Part shown: one piece after another, positions 1-8,793 of the stretch | How the letters are laid out: each line of letters starts with the position of its first letter | Numbering within the stretch: position 1 is the stretch's first letter | Assembly (NCBI GenBank): GCA_963663065.2 | Contig: OY760098.2 | Span: 744,001-808,000, forward strand | Direction of reading: 5' to 3' | Origin: UBA6055 sp963663065 | GTDB lineage: Bacteria > Chloroflexota > Anaerolineae > Aggregatilineales > Phototrophicaceae | DNA: 64,000 bases | The notes under the pieces: model-generated | What the model was told of the DNA's origin: nothing | Database searches by the model: none | Seen by the model: only the letters and a program-made list of their open reading frames with translations | Program-made: the position numbers and the translations under genes

Positions 1-198
1 GGCATGTGAGAATATGTCAGAGTTGATGACCGCGCCGCCATGCGTCATGCTGAGGATGCCGCGCCGTTCCAGGATCTTCAGATCGCGGCGAATCGTCATC
101 GCCGAAACATGATAGCGCCGGCTCAGCTCAGCGATCGTGCCGCTGCCACTCCGTTCCAGATCCGCTTGTATCGCGCGCCTGCGGGCTTCCGGCAGCAT
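1..198 (-). CDS. DeoR-family transcriptional regulator, N-terminal part (cut by the left window edge)
   Basis: The 66 codons visible encode a winged helix-turn-helix of the DeoR type: a residue run starting MLPEARRRAI, a recognition segment VSAMTIRRDLKILE and the typical wing ILSMTHGGAV. DeoR proteins normally continue with a sugar-phosphate-sensing domain of about 190 residues, which here lies beyond the left edge. The ATG at 198 is preceded by a GGGAGAG ribosome-binding site. The gene follows, on the same strand, the mandelate-racemase-like gene at 329-1456 and may regulate sugar-acid catabolism. The family is clear from the HTH; the ligand is unknown. Confidence 0.8.
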   Translation of the reverse strand, partial: MLPEARRRAIQADLERSGSGTIAELSRRYHVSAMTIRRDLKILERRGILSMTHGGAVINSDIFSHA

Positions 199-328
199 CG
201 TCTCTCCCTGCTGGGTCTCGCTAGAGTTCGTTAATTTACGATGCTTTACGCTTGATTGTGAGAATATCTGAATTGCGTTGGCTGTCAAGTGATTTTCCGG
301 CGAATCGTCCGGCGGCTGGCCAATAGGC

Positions 329-1456
329 TTAGTCGACGCGATAGCGCTCAATCGCGGCTTCGTTCAAGCTGATGCCCAAGCCCGGCCTGTCATTGGCGCA
401 TAAGACCCCGTCTGCGAAGTCGATAGTCTCGCGCATGACCGTATGCCGCAGCGGGTTGAAGAGCTGGTTGTATTCGTAGATGAGGAAGTTGGGCATGACT
501 GCGCAGGCGGCTATGGCGGCAATGATGCCGATGCCCGCGCCAACCCCATGCGGCGCCACAGTCACGTTCTCCAGCAGCGCCATATCAGCGATCTTCAGCA
601 GACCCGTGATGCCGCCGCAGCGCGTGATGTTGGGCATGATCACATCAGCCGCCTCGGCATTCAGCAAGTCGCGGAATTGAAACCAGCTGCCCAGCCACTC
701 GCCCGATGCCACCGGCAGATCCACTCGCCGGCGGATGCGCGCCAGATCATCCGGATATTCGGGATGGGCCGGCTCCTCCAGCCAATACACGCCCAGCCGG
801 ACGAGCCCCTTCGCCAGCGCAATCGCCTCGCTGACCGCGTAAGCGCCGTTGGCATCGACAAGCAGCTTGATGTCCGCTCCGATGGCAGCCCGCGCCGCCT
901 CCACATGCGCCAGGTCCATGGCGATGCCGCGGCCGATCTTCAGCTTGACCGCGCGAAAACCCTGGGCGATGAAAGCGCGCGCTTTTTCGGCTGTGCCATC
1001 CAGAGTCGCCATATACGGTATCGGGCTGGCATAACAAGCGATTGAATCTCGTATGGCGCCGCCCAGCAGGTTCGTCAGCGAATCGCCATAGATCTTGCCG
1101 CGCAAATCCCATAGCGCCATATCCACGCCGCTGATGCCCATAGGCGCAAAACGCAGCTGCTCGTTCATGGCGGTCCAAAGCGCCTGGTGATGCCGCGGGT
1201 CGCGCCCGACCAGCATAGGCGAAAGCACCTCGTTGATATGCGCCGCCGTGCCGCGCGGGCCGGGCCTGCCCATGGCCTCGCCTATGCCCAGCAAGCCGCT
1301 ATCCGTCTCGATGCGCGTGATGACCGCGCCCTGGCCCAGCAGCGGATTGTTGCGCATGCTGTAGGCGGGCAGCGAAAGCTCCGGCGGGACCTTGCCCCCA
1401 AGCGCGTCGGCGAAGGAAGCGAAGAGCGGGATGGCTTCGACGCGCGTGATCTTCAC
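329..1456 (-). CDS. Mandelate racemase/muconate lactonizing enzyme family protein (enolase superfamily), sugar-acid dehydratase-like
   Basis: This 375-residue protein has the full enolase-superfamily layout: an N-terminal capping domain (1-125) and a TIM barrel. The catalytic K171-x-K173 (FRAVKLKIG), metal ligands D201 (VDANGAY), E227 (LEEP) and E253 (SGEW), and H303 (APHGVGAG) are all present. KxK together with a late histidine and GEW is the pattern of the mandelate-racemase subgroup, which abstracts a proton alpha to a carboxylate, so an acid-sugar dehydratase or racemase is likely. The substrate cannot be read from the sequence. It ends 3 nt before the start of neither neighbour but sits 3 nt downstream of the PhyH gene stop at 1460, so both are probably one transcript. 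Confidence 0.85.
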   Translation of the reverse strand: MKITRVEAIPLFASFADALGGKVPPELSLPAYSMRNNPLLGQGAVITRIETDSGLLGIGEAMGRPGPRGTAAHINEVLSPMLVGRDPRHHQALWTAMNEQLRFAPMGISGVDMALWDLRGKIYGDSLTNLLGGAIRDSIACYASPIPYMATLDGTAEKARAFIAQGFRAVKLKIGRGIAMDLAHVEAARAAIGADIKLLVDANGAYAVSEAIALAKGLVRLGVYWLEEPAHPEYPDDLARIRRRVDLPVASGEWLGSWFQFRDLLNAEAADVIMPNITRCGGITGLLKIADMALLENVTVAPHGVGAGIGIIAAIAACAVMPNFLIYEYNQLFNPLRHTVMRETIDFADGVLCANDRPGLGISLNEAAIERYRVD

Positions 1457-1459
1457 AAG

Positions 1460-2254
1460 CTAGCCCAAAACCGGATTCAGATGCGTGGCCGCCAGATCGC
1501 CCGGTTGCGCGCCCGGCAGCCAGCGGTCGCGATCGCCAATGCGGTTGCGGTTATCCAATGCGCTGACCCGCGCGCCATCGGCATAATAGATGACCGTCAT
1601 GGCGGGCCGCATCCGCCCGGAGAAATTTGGCGGCGCAGAATGCAAGGTCCAGCCGCTGTGAAAGCTCGCTGCGCCCGCTGTCATGGACTCCGCCTGCTGC
1701 AGCCTAAAGCCCTTTTCTTGCACAAAAGCCCGCAGCTGCGCCTCGGATTCGTCGGAGATGGGGATATCGCCGAGATACCCTTCAGCATGCGAGCCCGAAG
1801 CGAAACGCAGCGTGCCCATCTCCGCGCTGATGTCGGCCAGCGTCATCCACATGGTGATGGTCTTGTCGGTGGCCAGGGGCCAATAATGCTGATCTTGATG
1901 CCAAGGCGTGATGCCGCCGCCAGCTTCTTTGAAGAGCGCCTGGTCATGATAGAGTCGCACGCGCTCCACGCCCATCAGCCGCGCCGCAATGCCGGCGAAA
2001 CGCGCAGCCATCACATAATCTTTGACCGTGTCGCTATGCTCCCACAGGTTGGTGGTCTGCAAGAAAGCCATGCCATAGGTATCGCGGTCTTTCAGCGCGC
2101 GCCGCTCGGTATTGCGTTCAGCCACCGTCCGCGCGATGGCTTCGCGGTAGGGCGGGACATATTGCGCCGGCAGCGCGTCATCCAGCAGGATATGCCCGTC
2201 CCGTTGATATTGGGCTGCCTGCGCGTCGCTGATGGGATAATCTGTATTGAGCAC
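1460..2254 (-). CDS. Phytanoyl-CoA dioxygenase (PhyH) family protein
   Basis: A 264-residue Fe(II)/2-oxoglutarate-dependent oxygenase of the PhyH family. The iron-binding facial triad is visible as H119-x-D121 (PWHQDQHYW) and H205 (WTLHSAPPNFSGR), followed by the 2-oxoglutarate-binding arginine in SGRMRPAMT. I place the start at a GTG at 2254, with AAAGGA 10 nt upstream. A longer open frame exists, but it reads through a dispersed GC-rich repeat and is not coding in character. PhyH proteins hydroxylate or dehalogenate diverse small molecules, so the substrate is open. It lies directly upstream of the mandelate-racemase-like gene. Confidence 0.82.
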   Translation of the reverse strand: MLNTDYPISDAQAAQYQRDGHILLDDALPAQYVPPYREAIARTVAERNTERRALKDRDTYGMAFLQTTNLWEHSDTVKDYVMAARFAGIAARLMGVERVRLYHDQALFKEAGGGITPWHQDQHYWPLATDKTITMWMTLADISAEMGTLRFASGSHAEGYLGDIPISDESEAQLRAFVQEKGFRLQQAESMTAGAASFHSGWTLHSAPPNFSGRMRPAMTVIYYADGARVSALDNRNRIGDRDRWLPGAQPGDLAATHLNPVLG

Positions 2255-2288
2255 GGTGGCGCATTCCTTTTGGGCGAGTCGCCGCCCG

Positions 2289-2423
2289 CCCCTGTTTACA
2301 TTGCGAGTTGCAGACCCCACCCCCCGGCCCCCTCCCCGACGAGTCAGAGAGGGGGAGTCAAATGCAGCGAGCCGTAAAGTTTTTTGTGTGGGCGGTCGCA
2401 TTGCGGCGCGGGTGTCTACACAG
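2289..2423 (-). repeat. Dispersed intergenic repeat, family 1, copy 1 (reverse orientation)
   Basis: About 135 bp that reappears, in the opposite orientation and with nearly the same length, at 45963-46098. Shared blocks read on the minus strand are GTAGACACC with GCGCCG, then GCGACCGCCCAC, a hairpin-forming ACTCCCC...GGGGG core, and a terminal GCAATGTAAACAGGG. The spacing of the blocks is preserved while the core diverges. It fills the gap between two PhyH genes and has no coding character. It may be a small non-autonomous element or a terminator-like repeat. Confidence 0.75.
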
Positions 2424-2473
2424 ATCGCTGGTTGGATTGCGGGCGACCCAATGGCGCGCCCCTGCAAGAGCCT

Positions 2474-3499
2474 CTAATGATCCTGCTCGCTGGCTTCGCG
2501 CGGGACCAGCACCATGAAGCCGTTGTCATCGCCCATCATCGATTTCACCCGCCGGTCATCAAAGCGCTGCCCATAAAGCTCCGGCGCGTTGGCCGCGCAG
2601 TGCGTGCCAAACCGGGGCTGGGCATAAGGCAGATGCGTCGCCCCGCGAGCCAGAATATGCTCATGATTGGCGGCTCCGCCTGTGTCTTCGCCGGCATAAG
2701 GCAAGCCATGATTCCAGGGCACGCGCGAACGGGCGTTGCAATAATGACTGACAAAAGCTCGCCGCGGCCGCCCCGAGGCATTGCGATGCGAACGATGGAA
2801 AACATGCCCGCCGAAGAAGATGACATCGCCCGGCTGAGCCTCTATTTTGATCTCGTTGTCATATTCCAGCGCGATCCTCGCCAGAGTATTGACCTCAATA
2901 TCGGGGTGGCTGGCCGCTTTGATGGCTTCAATATCGCTGAGGATGGTATCGCCTTGCCGCGTCGCGCCATCGCAATCGGGATAGATAGGCTCATGCTGGG
3001 AACCCGGCGTCATCCACAGGCAGCCATTCTCCTCGTCGGCCTCGTCAATCGCCAGCCAGGCGCCTATCAGCGTATCCGGCTGGGTCGGTATGTAATACGA
3101 ATCTTGATGGAAGCCTTGGCCCGCTTGCCCGGGCTGTTTGAAAAAGAGCATGGTCTGCAATGCCAGGACGTCTGGTCCAATCAGCGCCTCCAGCACATCG
3201 ATAATGCGCGGATGCAGCAGAAAGCGCTCGGCCAGCTCCAGCGAACGATGCGGCATGTGAACGCGCTCATAATAGTGGCGGCGCTCGGCAGCGCTCAAAC
3301 CCTCGGGCGGCGCGGGAATGCCCGGGATGGTCGCCTCGCCGGCCATCATGGCATCGGTGAACTGCGCCAGCTCGGCCGCTTCGGCGCGCGAAAGCAAGCC
3401 CCGGATATGCAAAAAGCCATCGCGGCGGAATGCCCGGTAATCCGCGACCCGCACCTGGTATTGTTCCTGCGATCTCGCCGCGACATCCGCCAGCGCCAT
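2474..3499 (-). CDS. Phytanoyl-CoA dioxygenase (PhyH) family protein
   Basis: A 341-residue PhyH-type Fe(II)/2-oxoglutarate oxygenase. It carries H131-x-D133 (GFHQDSYY), a distal iron histidine near 235 (FHRSHRNASGRPRRAF) and the arginine cluster that holds 2-oxoglutarate. The C-terminal 90 residues are an extension that resembles PhyH proteins with a long lid. It is only distantly similar to its neighbour at 1460-2254, so the two are not a recent duplication. It is the first gene of the minus-strand run dioxygenase, dioxygenase, racemase-like enzyme. Natural substrate unknown. Confidence 0.85.
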   Translation of the reverse strand: MALADVAARSQEQYQVRVADYRAFRRDGFLHIRGLLSRAEAAELAQFTDAMMAGEATIPGIPAPPEGLSAAERRHYYERVHMPHRSLELAERFLLHPRIIDVLEALIGPDVLALQTMLFFKQPGQAGQGFHQDSYYIPTQPDTLIGAWLAIDEADEENGCLWMTPGSQHEPIYPDCDGATRQGDTILSDIEAIKAASHPDIEVNTLARIALEYDNEIKIEAQPGDVIFFGGHVFHRSHRNASGRPRRAFVSHYCNARSRVPWNHGLPYAGEDTGGAANHEHILARGATHLPYAQPRFGTHCAANAPELYGQRFDDRRVKSMMGDDNGFMVLVPREASEQDH

Positions 3500-3639
3500 G
3501 TCTCTGTCTCCGCTATCCCTTTGGCATTAGGCTATCAGCTTTTCGCCAGATTTCAACAAGCCGCGCCCATATTCGCCTCTCGCCCTGCACGACGCTGGAT
3601 AGGCCGGGCTAATAGTGAACAGAATGCTCGCATCTGCCT

Positions 3640-3683
3640 TCGAAATCTCGGTGTACTCGGTGACAAAACAACTGTGTTTCAGC
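3640..3683. repeat. Fragment of the CTCGGTG-type dispersed repeat in the 3500-3785 intergenic region
   Basis: The block CTCGGTGTACTCGGTG reappears almost exactly at 43982-43997. It lies between the divergently transcribed PhyH gene and the aldo/keto reductase gene. The rest of this 286-bp gap should hold two promoters; a TATACT hexamer at 3741-3746 is a candidate -10 for the reductase, but no good -35 is visible. Confidence 0.5.
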
Positions 3684-3785
3684 CGAAGCGGATACGCTGC
3701 CGAATCGGCTACTAGCATGCCGCCGCGCGCCAAACTGGCTATACTACGCGCCATGCGAGCGACGCTGGAAAGAGGAGAACAAGAA

Positions 3786-4826
3786 ATGGAAGAGCGCAGA
3801 TTCGGCAACACGGACTTGAGCTGCTCGGCAATCGGCTTTGGCACCTGGGAGATGGGCACGACGCAATATGGCGCAATTGACATCGACCAAGCCGTTCGCG
3901 CCGTCCACATGGCCATCGATCATGGCGTCACGCTCTATGACACCGCCGAGGTTTATGGTCCCTTCACCTCTGAGGAGCTGCTGGCTCGCGGTTTGGGGAA
4001 TCGCCGCAAGGATGTCATCGTCGTCACCAAAGTCGGCTTCCTGTTCCATGACGATGAATCGCTGCTGGGCGATGCCCGCATAGCCGGGCGCGATGCCTCG
4101 GCCGCCTATATCACCGCCCGCGCCGAAGGCTGCCTCAAACGCTTGAATACCGATTATATCGACCTGCTGCTGGTGCACTGGCCAGACCTGGTCACGCCGC
4201 ATGAAGAAAGCATGAGCGCCCTCGAAGCGCTGAAAACGGCCGGCAAGATCCGCCATTATGGCGTCTCCAATTATGATGTGTCCATGATGTCCGAATGCCA
4301 GCGCCATGCCCGCTTGACCGCCAACCAGGTCGGCTACAATCTCTTTGATCGGCGCATGGAAGCCGCCGTCCTGCCCTATTGCCTGGCAGAAGGCATCGGC
4401 TTCATGGCTTATGGCAGCCTGGCTTATGGCCTGCTGACCGGCGCGCTGAAGCCCGATACCGAATTCGTCGATTGGGATTGGCGCAGCGGCGGCTACGCAT
4501 TCGGCTTGCCCCTCTTTGAGCGCGAGAATTATCTCAAGGAATTGCGCGTGGTCGAGCGGCTCAAGGCTCTGGCGGCGGGTTATGACAAATCGGTCGCCCA
4601 GTTGGCGCTGGCTTGGGTCTTGGGCAACCCGGCTGTCACCACCGCGCTGGTGGGCATGCGGAATGAATTTGAATTGCGCGAGAATGTCGCCGCTGCCGAT
4701 TGGCGCTTGAGCGATGCAGACCGCCAAGAAATCGACCGCATCTTCGCCGAAGAAGGCGTCGACAGCCACGTCAATACGCCGCAGCGGACTGACGTCAGCA
4801 AAAAGGAGTTGGACGCGCCGGAATAG
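3786..4826 (+). CDS. Aldo/keto reductase
   Basis: A 346-residue NAD(P)H-dependent aldo/keto reductase with the complete catalytic tetrad: D52, Y57 (DTAEVYG), K82 (VVTKVG) and H131 (LLVHWPD). An AGGAG ribosome-binding site sits 8 nt before the ATG at 3786, which excludes the longer in-frame starts that run into a repeat. Members of this branch (YccK/oxidoreductase-like, 'predicted oxidoreductase related to aryl-alcohol dehydrogenases') reduce sugar aldehydes or aromatic aldehydes; the substrate is not predictable here. It converges on the desaturase gene with only 9 nt between the stop codons. Confidence 0.9.
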   Translation: MEERRFGNTDLSCSAIGFGTWEMGTTQYGAIDIDQAVRAVHMAIDHGVTLYDTAEVYGPFTSEELLARGLGNRRKDVIVVTKVGFLFHDDESLLGDARIAGRDASAAYITARAEGCLKRLNTDYIDLLLVHWPDLVTPHEESMSALEALKTAGKIRHYGVSNYDVSMMSECQRHARLTANQVGYNLFDRRMEAAVLPYCLAEGIGFMAYGSLAYGLLTGALKPDTEFVDWDWRSGGYAFGLPLFERENYLKELRVVERLKALAAGYDKSVAQLALAWVLGNPAVTTALVGMRNEFELRENVAAADWRLSDADRQEIDRIFAEEGVDSHVNTPQRTDVSKKELDAPE

Positions 4827-4835
4827 ACTCCGCGC

Positions 4836-6011
4836 CTAGCCTTCGCGCAAGCCAGCCGGCGCCAGCTCGCCAATAGACCGCTCCAGCTCAGTCGGGGCGC
4901 CTTTCGGCCTCTGGGCATCAGCCAGCGGCTCCGGGTTGGCTGTGGGCGGCAGGGGAGTGTCGTATGCGTATTCCGGCTCGGCTTTCTGACGTTGCCAGAC
5001 CATGCGCATCTCCCGCCAGGCTTCGATCAGGCTGCGCGGCGCGGGCATATCCTGGCTGATCACGTTGTGCAGCTTGCCCAGGTTGTAGCAGGGCACGCCG
5101 GCGTACATATGATGCTCAATATGCCAATTCATCCGCCAATACAAGAATGAGAAGAGCGGATTGAGCTTGACCGAGCGCGTATTCTTGCGAAAGTCCCGGC
5201 TGTGTTCGCGCAGGCCGCAATGCTGCGTCAAGCCGACAAAATACGACAGCCAATTGCCGATGAACACCGCCAGCGTCAGTATCAGCGGCAAGACCCATAA
5301 CCCGCTGACGATGCCGGCGACCAAGACGCCGCCATGAAAAGCCAGCATCAGCCGCGACCAAAGTATCGACTTGCGATGCTGCTCCGGCTGGTCATCATGC
5401 AGCGACCGCAGCCATTCGTTGATGGGCTGGCGTTCATCGGCTGGCACGCGTCCGAATGCGCCCAGCAGCGTGATCAGCAGGGTGGAGATCAAGCCGCCCT
5501 TGCCAAACGCGCGTCCGCGCTGGGTCAGCAAGTTGACCGTGAATAGCTGCAGCATAAAGGACGAGGCCAGCGAAGGCTCCAGCGGCAGCAGATTCTCGCG
5601 GTCGCCTTCCGGATGCAGGGTATAGCGGTGGTGATAGGTATGGCTGCTGGCGTAATCGAAAGGATCCCACCAGCCGATCAAACTGAAGAGATAGAGGAAT
5701 ATCTTGTTCAGCCGCTTGGTCTTGAAGACGGTGCCATGCCCGAGTTCATGCGGCGCGGTGCCGGTGAAGAAGCTGGTTACTGTGCCGTGCAGGAAGAGCG
5801 CCGCTAGCATGGCCAGCCACATCTCATTCCACCATAAGCCGAAGACCAGCGCGCCAGTCAGGAGGAACATGCCAAAATGCCCGCCGGCTTGAAACCAGCC
5901 CTGCGCGTCGCTGCGGCGGGATAGCTCGCGGAGCGCCCCCGGCGGCATAGGACAGCGATACCAATCCACCCGCAAGGTCTTGCGGACTTCTGAAAGCGGC
6001 TGATAGCTCAT
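4836..6011 (-). CDS. Membrane fatty acid desaturase
   Basis: A 391-residue integral membrane di-iron desaturase. All three histidine boxes are present: HELGH (88-92), HTYHH (124-128) and HIEHH (297-301), with hydrophobic segments near 47-80, 103-116, 175-188 and 222-262. The ATG at 6011 is preceded by GGAGG at 8 nt, so I prefer it over an upstream in-frame GTG that overlaps the ribosome-binding site. The family inserts double bonds or hydroxylates acyl chains and terpenoid lipids at the membrane. It follows a PhyH gene by 35 nt and is likely cotranscribed with it. Confidence 0.88.
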   Translation of the reverse strand: MSYQPLSEVRKTLRVDWYRCPMPPGALRELSRRSDAQGWFQAGGHFGMFLLTGALVFGLWWNEMWLAMLAALFLHGTVTSFFTGTAPHELGHGTVFKTKRLNKIFLYLFSLIGWWDPFDYASSHTYHHRYTLHPEGDRENLLPLEPSLASSFMLQLFTVNLLTQRGRAFGKGGLISTLLITLLGAFGRVPADERQPINEWLRSLHDDQPEQHRKSILWSRLMLAFHGGVLVAGIVSGLWVLPLILTLAVFIGNWLSYFVGLTQHCGLREHSRDFRKNTRSVKLNPLFSFLYWRMNWHIEHHMYAGVPCYNLGKLHNVISQDMPAPRSLIEAWREMRMVWQRQKAEPEYAYDTPLPPTANPEPLADAQRPKGAPTELERSIGELAPAGLREG

Positions 6012-6046
6012 GCCTTTTCCCTCCACAGACTGCGCCAGCGCGGACG

Positions 6047-7096
6047 CTAAACCTCGATGGCGACGCCCAGCTCCTCCAGGACAGCCACCGCTTCCTCAAG
6101 ATTCACGCGTTCCTTGGAGTTCTTCACCGCCCGGCGCAGCATATAAATGGCATCTTCATCGCCGCCGCGGGCCATATCCAGCGCCTCGGCAAAGCCTTTC
6201 TCGCCATAGCTCAGATCCCGCGCCACCACTGGATTGTCATAATTCTCCCAGTAATACTTCAGGTCATCGGCTTGCCAATGCGGGTAGATCTCTTCCCAGC
6301 TCAGGCTGCTTGGCCCATGCGGCTCCAGCATGTGCTCGGCGATCTCTTCCCCGACCTTGAGGTAACGATTGTCCAGCGAAAGCCGCAAACGGTCTTCGGT
6401 GAAATTGGGCAGCGCTTTGTGGATGGTCAGCGCCGGGAAAAAGAGCGCATCGCCCATCTCATAATCGGTCGAATGCCAGACGGGGTTGACGTCCTCATGC
6501 TCGGTTTCATCGACGATCAAGCCGCCCGCGCCCAGCGCAAAATGATGCTCCAATATGCGCTCGACCTTGTGCGACTCCGGGATGACCGCCAAACCGCCCA
6601 GCTCAATCGGGCAATCGCCAACCGGCGCCCAGCAGGTCAAGGTATTCCAGCTGCCCTGGAAATGCACATAATCCTGATGCGTCGGCGTGGTATGCTCGGT
6701 ATATTTGGGGAACCAGACGCGCGCCACCTTCTGTGGATGCGGCATGACCGGACCGCCCAGGATCTTCGCCACCATATCCGTGACTTCGCCCCAATGCGCC
6801 GAACGATGAAAGGTCTCCAGCTTGTACACTTCGGCATAACCCGCCGTGTATTCCTGGTCGCCTTCGGTGTAGCGCATGGAGATATCGGCGATGCCATCCA
6901 GGGGGTCCGTCCCGGCGATGAGCCAGCCGGCCCGCTGAATCGCGCTCATCATCTCCCGCCGCAAATCCCGCAGCTTGTCGGCATCCATCAAACTCTTGAA
7001 AAACAGGTAGCCATCGTCGGCGATTCGCCTCTGCAATTCCGCCGCGTCATCCATGGCCTCGTTGGAAACGCGCAGTTCTTTGATTTCTTCTGTCAT
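6047..7096 (-). CDS. Phytanoyl-CoA dioxygenase (PhyH) family protein
   Basis: A 349-residue Fe(II)/2-oxoglutarate oxygenase, the third PhyH paralog in 6 kb. H140-x-D142 (PTHQDYVH) and H226 (LTIHKALPN) form the iron site and the following RLRLSLDNRY supplies the cosubstrate arginine. The last 60 residues are an acidic helical extension not found in the other two paralogs. A GGAAGGGA sequence about 12 nt upstream is the likely ribosome-binding site. Pairing with a desaturase suggests a lipid-type substrate, but this is inference. Confidence 0.83.
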   Translation of the reverse strand: MTEEIKELRVSNEAMDDAAELQRRIADDGYLFFKSLMDADKLRDLRREMMSAIQRAGWLIAGTDPLDGIADISMRYTEGDQEYTAGYAEVYKLETFHRSAHWGEVTDMVAKILGGPVMPHPQKVARVWFPKYTEHTTPTHQDYVHFQGSWNTLTCWAPVGDCPIELGGLAVIPESHKVERILEHHFALGAGGLIVDETEHEDVNPVWHSTDYEMGDALFFPALTIHKALPNFTEDRLRLSLDNRYLKVGEEIAEHMLEPHGPSSLSWEEIYPHWQADDLKYYWENYDNPVVARDLSYGEKGFAEALDMARGGDEDAIYMLRRAVKNSKERVNLEEAVAVLEELGVAIEV

Positions 7097-7191
7097 GTTT
7101 AATTCATCCCTTCCCGCTTGAGCGCCCCTTATTGCCGATTTTACCCGCGATTGGCAGAGATGTCATGGCATGGTGCAATTTTGCCGCTTTG

Positions 7192-7221
7192 TTGCCGCCG
7201 CTGGGCATAATGCGCTATACT
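7192..7221 (+). promoter_or_regulatory. Candidate sigma70-type promoter of the first ABC importer operon
   Basis: TTGCCG (7192-7197) and TATACT (7216-7221) are separated by 18 nt. The predicted start near 7228 would give a leader of about 35 nt with AAGGAG before the ATG at 7263. Confidence 0.45.
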
Positions 7222-7262
7222 GGTTGCATCCGAAAAAGAAGTTCGCCTTAAGGAGAATTCTC

Positions 7263-8606
7263 ATGAAACGCGCATTTGCATTGACGCTTGTTTTGGCTTT
7301 GCTCATCGGCTTGCTGCCCGGCTTGGCGCTGGCGCAAGATTCCGTGAGCATCACCGTCCGCTGCAAAGCCAGCCCGCCAGAAGAAGACTGGCGCTGCAAC
7401 AGCTTCGCCGTGGTCGAGGAACAGGTCGAAGCCGAGTTGGGCATTGCGATAGACCTGAACCTGATTCAAGACAACGCCGGCTGGGGCGATTACAAGAATG
7501 AATTCGTCCTGGCGTCCGAAGCTGGCGAAGCGCCGGACATCATCCTCTCCGGCCATGAAGATATCGGGGCTTGGGCGCCGGCCGGCTTCATCATCCCCCT
7601 GGACGATGTGATAAGCCTGCACAGCGAGTTCGACGACATCGTGCCCTCGCTTTGGGAATCGCATGGCTACGCTGGCCAGATTTGGGGCATCCCGCAAGAT
7701 GCCGAGGCGCGGCCCGTCTTCTATAGCAAGCTGCTGCTGCGTGATTTGGGCTGGAGCGAAGAAGACATTGAATCCCTTCCCGATCGCGTGGTCGCCGGCG
7801 AATGGACCTTCGCGGATATGCTGGCCACTGCCGAAGCCGCCATCGACGAAGGCGTGGTGGATAGCGGCAACGGCTTCTGGCATCGCCCGAGCAATGGGCC
7901 CGACTTCCTCTATTACTACTTCGGGCACGGCGGGGAAGTCCTCGATGAAGAAGGCAACCTGGTGGTGGATAGCGAAGCCCTGGTGGCCACATACGGATTG
8001 CTGGGCGGCGCTGTCGAATCGGGCGCGCTGCGTTCCGATATCATCGGCGTCGACTGGAACGAAGTCTGGCATCCCACCGTCGCCCAAGCCGATACCGTGC
8101 TCTTCGCCGCTGGCGGGACCTGGAACTGGCCCAACTGGTCGATCAACTATGTGGCCGACAAGGGCGGCGACGAGTTCCTCTTCGAGAATATTGGCTTGAC
8201 GCTCATCCCGGCCATGGCCACCGGCGAAGCCATCACACTGACGCACCCGCTGACCTACATGATCAGCAGCGGCAGCGACCACCCTGACGTGGCTCTGGAG
8301 TTGATCGCCGCCATCACCACGCCGGAACACAATAACAAGCACGCCATCGACAGCTTCCACCTGGGCATTCTCAACGCCCAACTGGAATCGGAAGCCTATG
8401 CCAACAATCGCCTGCTAAGCAGCGCGCACTATATGCTGGATCACACGACGGCGCTGCCCAATCATCCGGGTTGGAACGCCTGGTCGAATGCCTATTTCCT
8501 GGGCATCCAGGCGGTTGAAACGGGCGAGGCGGACGCGGCTGGCGCTGCCGAAATCGCCATCGCGCAGATGCAGAACGAACTCGGCGACGGCATAACCGTT
8601 CGCTAG
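7263..8606 (+). CDS. Sugar-type ABC transporter substrate-binding protein
   Basis: A 447-residue secreted binding protein of the family 1 extracellular solute-binding group (maltose/glycerol-3-phosphate type). The first 23 residues are a clean type I signal peptide ending in LALA before QD; there is no lipobox cysteine. The start is fixed by AAGGAG about 9 nt upstream; an in-frame extension to 7170 covers the promoter and is not real. It is the first gene of an importer operon that continues after an inserted IS element with two permeases, an ATPase and a glycerophosphodiesterase, so a glycerol-phosphate-like or oligosaccharide ligand is plausible. Confidence 0.88.
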   Translation: MKRAFALTLVLALLIGLLPGLALAQDSVSITVRCKASPPEEDWRCNSFAVVEEQVEAELGIAIDLNLIQDNAGWGDYKNEFVLASEAGEAPDIILSGHEDIGAWAPAGFIIPLDDVISLHSEFDDIVPSLWESHGYAGQIWGIPQDAEARPVFYSKLLLRDLGWSEEDIESLPDRVVAGEWTFADMLATAEAAIDEGVVDSGNGFWHRPSNGPDFLYYYFGHGGEVLDEEGNLVVDSEALVATYGLLGGAVESGALRSDIIGVDWNEVWHPTVAQADTVLFAAGGTWNWPNWSINYVADKGGDEFLFENIGLTLIPAMATGEAITLTHPLTYMISSGSDHPDVALELIAAITTPEHNNKHAIDSFHLGILNAQLESEAYANNRLLSSAHYMLDHTTALPNHPGWNAWSNAYFLGIQAVETGEADAAGAAEIAIAQMQNELGDGITVR

Positions 8607-8616
8607 TCGAAGTTCT

Positions 8617-8722
8617 CCCCCATCCCAAACCCCTCCCCGATGAAGAGGGAGGGGCTCAGGGGACCCATTCCGCGAGAATTCTCCCCTTCCCTCTTTATGG
8701 GGGAGGGGCCGGGGGATGGGGG
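8617..8722. repeat. Complex GC-rich hairpin at the binding-protein/permease junction
   Basis: Outer arms CCCCCATCCC (8617-8626) and GGGATGGGGG (8713-8722) are perfectly complementary. Inside are two further stems: CCCCTCCC (8630-8637) with GGGAGGGG (8647-8654), and CCCCTTCCC (8683-8691) with GGGGAGGGG (8700-8708, one mismatch). Its 3' half resembles the core of dispersed repeat family 1. No run of T follows, so it is more likely an mRNA-stabilising or attenuating structure than an intrinsic terminator. Confidence 0.7.
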
Positions 8723-8793
8723 TGTAATGGCTCCAAGAAGCTGGACACCAAGCTAAGAGAGTATACTTGGACGTCAGCAAAGGAGAAACCACG

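Noticed and set aside
2255..2467. N-terminal extension of the PhyH protein at 1460-2254
   Set aside because: It reads through dispersed repeat family 1; a GTG with ribosome-binding site marks the start of homology.
7170..7262. Earlier start for the first binding protein
   Set aside because: It would bury the promoter and place the signal peptide internally; AAGGAG precedes the ATG at 7263.
8617..8722. Intrinsic terminator after the first binding protein
   Set aside because: No T-run follows the stems on the plus strand; a stabilising hairpin is a better reading.
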